Origin: G963667675 sp963667675 | GTDB lineage: Bacteria > Chloroflexota > Dehalococcoidia > Lucifugimonadales > UBA3495 | Assembly (NCBI GenBank): GCA_963667675.1 | Contig: OY763929.1 | Location: 496,001 to 560,000, forward strand | Length of the DNA: 64,000 nucleotides | Direction: 5' to 3' | Shown: piece by piece, positions 60,869 through 64,000 of the stretch | Layout: the number at the start of each line of letters is the position of its first letter | How positions within the stretch are numbered: position 1 is the first letter of the stretch | Made by a program: the position numbers and the translations under genes | Notes under the pieces: generated by a model | What the model was told of the DNA's origin: nothing | The model's database searches: none | The model's input: only the letters and a program-made list of their open reading frames with translations

Positions 60869-61372
60869 CTAAGGCTCGGGGTCCAACCATGGCTGGCCGA
60901 ACTCCCGGCCTTCGGTGATTATCGACCTTCCCCTTAACGTCTCAAACTCGACTTCGTGCATCGACAACACCTTGTCGATCGTTACTTCCAGCACCAGCAA
61001 CTCCGTTCTGCCGGTCCTGGCTAGCACCTCTTGTGTAAGGGCCGCGCCTCGTTCTTCCCCCACGTAGCCAACAAGTATGCGCTCCAGTACCTGGTCTCTG
61101 TTTTCCGACGTAATCCGGCCTTCCCCCTCCAGCACCACGTACTTGTAAGGCCGCTCGTCTGTCGCGATGGACAGGGCCACTTTCGGGTTATGCCGGATGT
61201 TGTTGAGCTTCACCGTCCCTTCATAGACGGCCACGTAGGCCTTTCCGTCCCAGGCCCCAAAGGAGACCGGCGCCACGTGGGGGCGACCGTCGGGCCGTAC
61301 AGTCGCTACGTGGGCTATGTGGGCCCCTCTTTCGATGAACTCCGTGATTTCTTCCGGGCTCAATCCGGCCAT
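60869..61372 (-). CDS. Pyridoxamine 5'-phosphate oxidase-like (PPOX/F420) protein
   Basis: A 167-residue split-barrel flavin- or F420-binding protein. The first strand has HVATVRPDGRPHVAPVSFGA, followed by YVAVYEGTVKLNNIRHNPKVAL, typical of the PPOX class. It could be a F420-dependent or FMN-dependent reductase. It is about 67 bases from the halogenase-like gene on the same strand and may be transcribed with it. Confidence 0.87.
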   Translation of the reverse strand: MAGLSPEEITEFIERGAHIAHVATVRPDGRPHVAPVSFGAWDGKAYVAVYEGTVKLNNIRHNPKVALSIATDERPYKYVVLEGEGRITSENRDQVLERILVGYVGEERGAALTQEVLARTGRTELLVLEVTIDKVLSMHEVEFETLRGRSIITEGREFGQPWLDPEP

Positions 61373-61439
61373 CTCTGCCTCCTTGCTCTCTGGGATAGAA
61401 TCCCCAGTCTCACCTGTCCCGGCCCTCGGCCCCGTTGCG

Positions 61440-63068
61440 CTATGGGTCCTGCAAGTCTTCGATGGCGCCCTCTACGTAGAGGATCGTCAACGTGTCCAGC
61501 ACCGCTCGCTCAACCTGGTCCTTCTGCTCTCCTTCCGTCCCGCTGCTGAGCCTGGCCAGCAGGTCCCCCACCGCGGTATTGCCGTCGACGAGGGACACCA
61601 ACACCGCCACCAGCCCGCTGCACGGCGTGCCCTCCGGATGGCCGGGAGTCTTTACCGCATAGCCCCATACGAATTCGCCCTGGCCAACGATGGGCTGCCG
61701 CTCCACGCTCACGCCTTCGGCCAGCACCGGCGTCAGTCTTCTCATCACGCTGTCTCCGTCGCCGCTGCAGCGTAGCTCAGCCGCCCGCTCCTGCCGCCGC
61801 TCCCGGTCCGCCTCCACCGCTCCGACGCTGGCCAAGAAGGCCGGAGGCGCCATCCCGCGGTCCAATACCGCTCGCTCGTAGCCTCTGGGCGGCTGACCTG
61901 CCACCGCCCTGATGAAGGCGTGGCGCGGCGAAAACTCGGCGCCGCCGTCGATCAGGCGGCGCGCCTCCCAGAAATACGAGTCCACGCTCAGGTTGCTGGA
62001 GTAGAACAGCCGGGCCATCTCCCGGAACTGGTTGTATTCCTGCAGGAACAACTCCTGGTAAACCGGGGCCGCCGCGGCCTTCAGCCCGGCGTCCTTCAAT
62101 GCCGACGTGACATATGCCGCTGCCAGTACGCCCGACATCAAGGCCAGGTGGACGCCTGAAGAAAACAATGGGTCCACGAAGCATGCGGCATCTCCAGCCA
62201 ATATGTACCCGTCGCCAACCAGCCGCCGGCAGACGTAGGACCAGTCCTTGAGCACCGAGGGCCCGGCGGTCAGTCTGGCTTCACTCAGCATCTCCGCGGT
62301 CTTGGGGGCCTGGGCGATCTGGTCCATTAGGAACTTGCGGGGGCCTGATTGCTGCACTCCCTCCTGGTTGGCCGCGCTGTCCACCACGGCCCCGACGCTG
62401 GCCCAGCCGGTGTGCAGGGGTATGACCCACAGCCAACCGTTGGCGTAGGACTCGATGAAGATATTGGTCTGGTCCGGCTCAGGCAGGCTTTGGAAGTTGT
62501 CGAAGTAGCCGTACACCGCCAGGTTGCGAAAGAAATCGTCCCACTCCCGCATCCCAAGCTGGTGGGCCAGCAGCCCGCCCTGGCCGCTGGCGTCGACAAC
62601 GAATCGGGCCGGCTCGGCCAAGCGGGCCCCGTCCGCCGACTCATAGCGCACCCCGGTAGCCCGGTCCCCGTCGAACGTCACGTCCGTAACCCGGCAGCCC
62701 TCTCGCACGTCTACGCCGGCGGAGCGGCTGTTCTCCAGGAGAATCTGGTCAAACTGCGGCCGCCATACCTGGTATGAGTGGGGGTACTGGGCGTTGGTCT
62801 CTTGGAAGTACCAGCTCCAAGGCGTCCTGTCCTTCCCCCACACCATGGTCGCGCCCCACTTGGGCAGGAATCCCGCCCGCTGCACCGCCGGCATGACTCC
62901 CAACTCCTCAAGCACTGGCACGCTGGCAGGCAGCAGCGACTCTCCCACGTGGTCCCTGGGAAAGCGATCCCTCTCCAGGAGCAATACCCTGGCGCCCTGG
63001 CGCGCCAGCATGGTGGCGGTGGTGCTCCCCGCCGGGCCGCCGCCTACCACTATAACGTCATAGCTCAT
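61440..63068 (-). CDS. FAD-dependent halogenase-like monooxygenase
   Basis: A 542-residue flavoprotein. FAD motif GGGPAGST is at residues 9-16. The halogenase markers are all present: Lys70 in AGFLPKWGA (the position of the catalytic Lys of phenol/pyrrole halogenases), GWLWVIP (the GWxWxIP motif), and FVDPLFSSG (the Fx.Px.Sx.G pattern). After about residue 430 there is an extra C-terminal domain of about 110 residues resembling a PqqD-like winged segment. It may halogenate a phenolic substrate; a geranylgeranyl-reductase-like role is the main alternative. Confidence 0.8.
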   Translation of the reverse strand: MSYDVIVVGGGPAGSTTATMLARQGARVLLLERDRFPRDHVGESLLPASVPVLEELGVMPAVQRAGFLPKWGATMVWGKDRTPWSWYFQETNAQYPHSYQVWRPQFDQILLENSRSAGVDVREGCRVTDVTFDGDRATGVRYESADGARLAEPARFVVDASGQGGLLAHQLGMREWDDFFRNLAVYGYFDNFQSLPEPDQTNIFIESYANGWLWVIPLHTGWASVGAVVDSAANQEGVQQSGPRKFLMDQIAQAPKTAEMLSEARLTAGPSVLKDWSYVCRRLVGDGYILAGDAACFVDPLFSSGVHLALMSGVLAAAYVTSALKDAGLKAAAAPVYQELFLQEYNQFREMARLFYSSNLSVDSYFWEARRLIDGGAEFSPRHAFIRAVAGQPPRGYERAVLDRGMAPPAFLASVGAVEADRERRQERAAELRCSGDGDSVMRRLTPVLAEGVSVERQPIVGQGEFVWGYAVKTPGHPEGTPCSGLVAVLVSLVDGNTAVGDLLARLSSGTEGEQKDQVERAVLDTLTILYVEGAIEDLQDP

Positions 63069-63257
63069 GTAAAGACCCTAAGGGCAGTAAGGGATATGGC
63101 ATCAGGAATTGGGCGGTGCGGTTTTGCCGGTTGCCAGAAGGCCGTGTAAAGAACTTGGGGAATCTTGTGGTCAAGTTCCGCTGTGCCCGGCTTGACGAGC
63201 GGTATTATAGCACCCCTGGTCTGGGTATCGGGTGGCGTGCAGCCCTAGTTGGATTTC

Positions 63258-63287
63258 TTGACACTCTCTTGGCGATTGTGATAAATT
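63258..63287 (+). promoter_or_regulatory. Promoter of the pyrophosphatase gene
   Basis: A perfect TTGACA (63258-63263), an 18-bp spacer and TAAATT (63282-63287) preceded by TG (extended -10). Transcription would start about 63294, about 40 bases before the GTG. Confidence 0.5.
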
Positions 63288-63335
63288 TCTCACGCTCACG
63301 TCCTAGCCATACTAAAGCTGACTGAGAGTCGATTA

Positions 63336-64000
63336 GTGGAATCTTTCATCGTCGCAATTGCAGCCGGTGCCGTGGCCTTGCTCTTCGCCGCGGTCACCAC
63401 GCTGCGAGTCCTTAAGACCGAACAAGGCAACGAGCGGATGCAGGCCATCGGCGCCGCCATCCGCCAAGGCGCCGGAGCGTTTCTCCGCCGCGAGTACATG
63501 ACCCTCTTACCCTTCGCCCTGATCGTGACCATCGTCCTGGGCGTTCTGGACTACACCGTCTTCACCCACGACCTGGCGGCCCCAGCCACCGCGATTTCCT
63601 ACGTGGCCGGCACCATCTGTTCGGCCTTGACCGGGTTCGTCGGGATGAACGTGGCGGTGCGGGCCAACGTGCGCACCGCCGCCGCGGCCCAGACGGGCTT
63701 GAACCCAGCCCTCCGCGTCGCCTTCTCCAGCGGGTCCGTGATGGGAATAACGGTGGTGGGCATCGGGCTGCTGGGCGTCACCATCCTCTACCTGGTCTTC
63801 CAGAACATCAACGCCGTTGCCGGGTTCGGCTTCGGGGCCAGCTCCATCGCCCTCTTCGCCCGCGTGGGCGGCGGCATCTTCACCAAGGCCGCCGACGTTG
63901 GCTCCGACCTAGTGGGCAAGGTCGAGGCTGGCATTCCCGAGGACGACCCCCGCAATCCCGGCGTCATCGCCGACAACGTGGGCGACAACGTAGGCGACGT
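63336..64000 (+). CDS. hppA: Membrane-bound H+-translocating pyrophosphatase, N-terminal part (runs off window)
   Basis: Open from GTG 63336 to the window edge (221 codons). The N-terminal membrane helices are followed by the signature GGGIFTKAADVGSDLVGKVE and GIPEDDPRNPGVIADNVGDNVGD, which hold the Asp residues that bind Mg-pyrophosphate. It uses pyrophosphate hydrolysis to pump H+ or Na+. The K+-dependence residue and the C-terminus are not in the window. Confidence 0.93.
   Translation, partial: MESFIVAIAAGAVALLFAAVTTLRVLKTEQGNERMQAIGAAIRQGAGAFLRREYMTLLPFALIVTIVLGVLDYTVFTHDLAAPATAISYVAGTICSALTGFVGMNVAVRANVRTAAAAQTGLNPALRVAFSSGSVMGITVVGIGLLGVTILYLVFQNINAVAGFGFGASSIALFARVGGGIFTKAADVGSDLVGKVEAGIPEDDPRNPGVIADNVGDNVGD

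Overview
The window is a GC-rich, gene-dense bacterial chromosome segment. The gene content fits an uncultivated member of the Chloroflexota, such as Dehalococcoidia or the SAR202 type. The clues are a membrane-bound pyrophosphatase, a full-length SecD next to SecF, a GrdB-like selenoprotein, and many CoA-transferase, amidohydrolase, NIPSNAP and FAD-enzyme genes of the kind found in heterotrophs that use recalcitrant organic matter. This placement is inference; no rRNA is present. Several genes have a consensus -10 box only a few bases before the start codon, which suggests leaderless mRNAs.

Layout. 1-2.2 kb: the edge of a HigB-type toxin gene, a membrane protein and a zinc alcohol dehydrogenase. 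2.2-10.5 kb: a minus-strand housekeeping run rplS-priA-def-cca-secD-secF. 10.6-17.8 kb: a BrnT/BrnA-like toxin-antitoxin pair, an alpha/beta hydrolase with a Cys nucleophile, an MpaB-type oxygenase with a 16-C tract in its coding sequence, a frameshifted MMPL exporter, a cupin and a gamma-butyrobetaine-hydroxylase-like enzyme. 17.9-19.9 kb: a ten-copy palindromic repeat array, tRNA-Gln, a hydrolase and tRNA-Pro. 19.9-24.5 kb: a type IV restriction locus with intact McrB, a frameshift-riddled McrC and a possible accessory nuclease. 24.6-47.7 kb: mostly metabolic genes, including a GrdB/PrdB-family selenoprotein with an in-frame UGA and a recognisable SECIS, NAD synthetase, Rel, a PIN-TRAM protein, ispD-ispF-cysS and several dehydrogenases. 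47.8-57.5 kb: a type I restriction-modification operon carrying extra genes. 57.8-64 kb: tRNA-Ser, a Rieske ferredoxin, signal peptidase I, a halogenase-like flavoprotein and the start of an H+-pyrophosphatase.

The most notable system is the hsd operon, all on the minus strand in the order hsdM, TIR-like 1, small membrane protein, TIR-like 2, HEPN-like protein, hsdS, DUF433 antitoxin, DUF5615 toxin, hsdR. Two TIR-like proteins of the MTH538/ThsB type, a probable membrane effector and a possible RNase sit between the modification and specificity subunits, and a toxin-antitoxin pair sits between specificity and restriction subunits. This looks like a layered antiviral island with a second-line signalling or abortive-infection module, and lies beside the 3' end of a tRNA-Ser gene. 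The second highlight is the selenoprotein at 25.4-26.6 kb, which a standard gene caller would split into two ORFs.

Several families of short dispersed palindromes occur between genes. One supplies the stop codon of rel and one separates mcrB from mcrC. Single-base frameshifts in mcrC and the MMPL gene could be real decay or sequence errors; the sequence alone does not decide.
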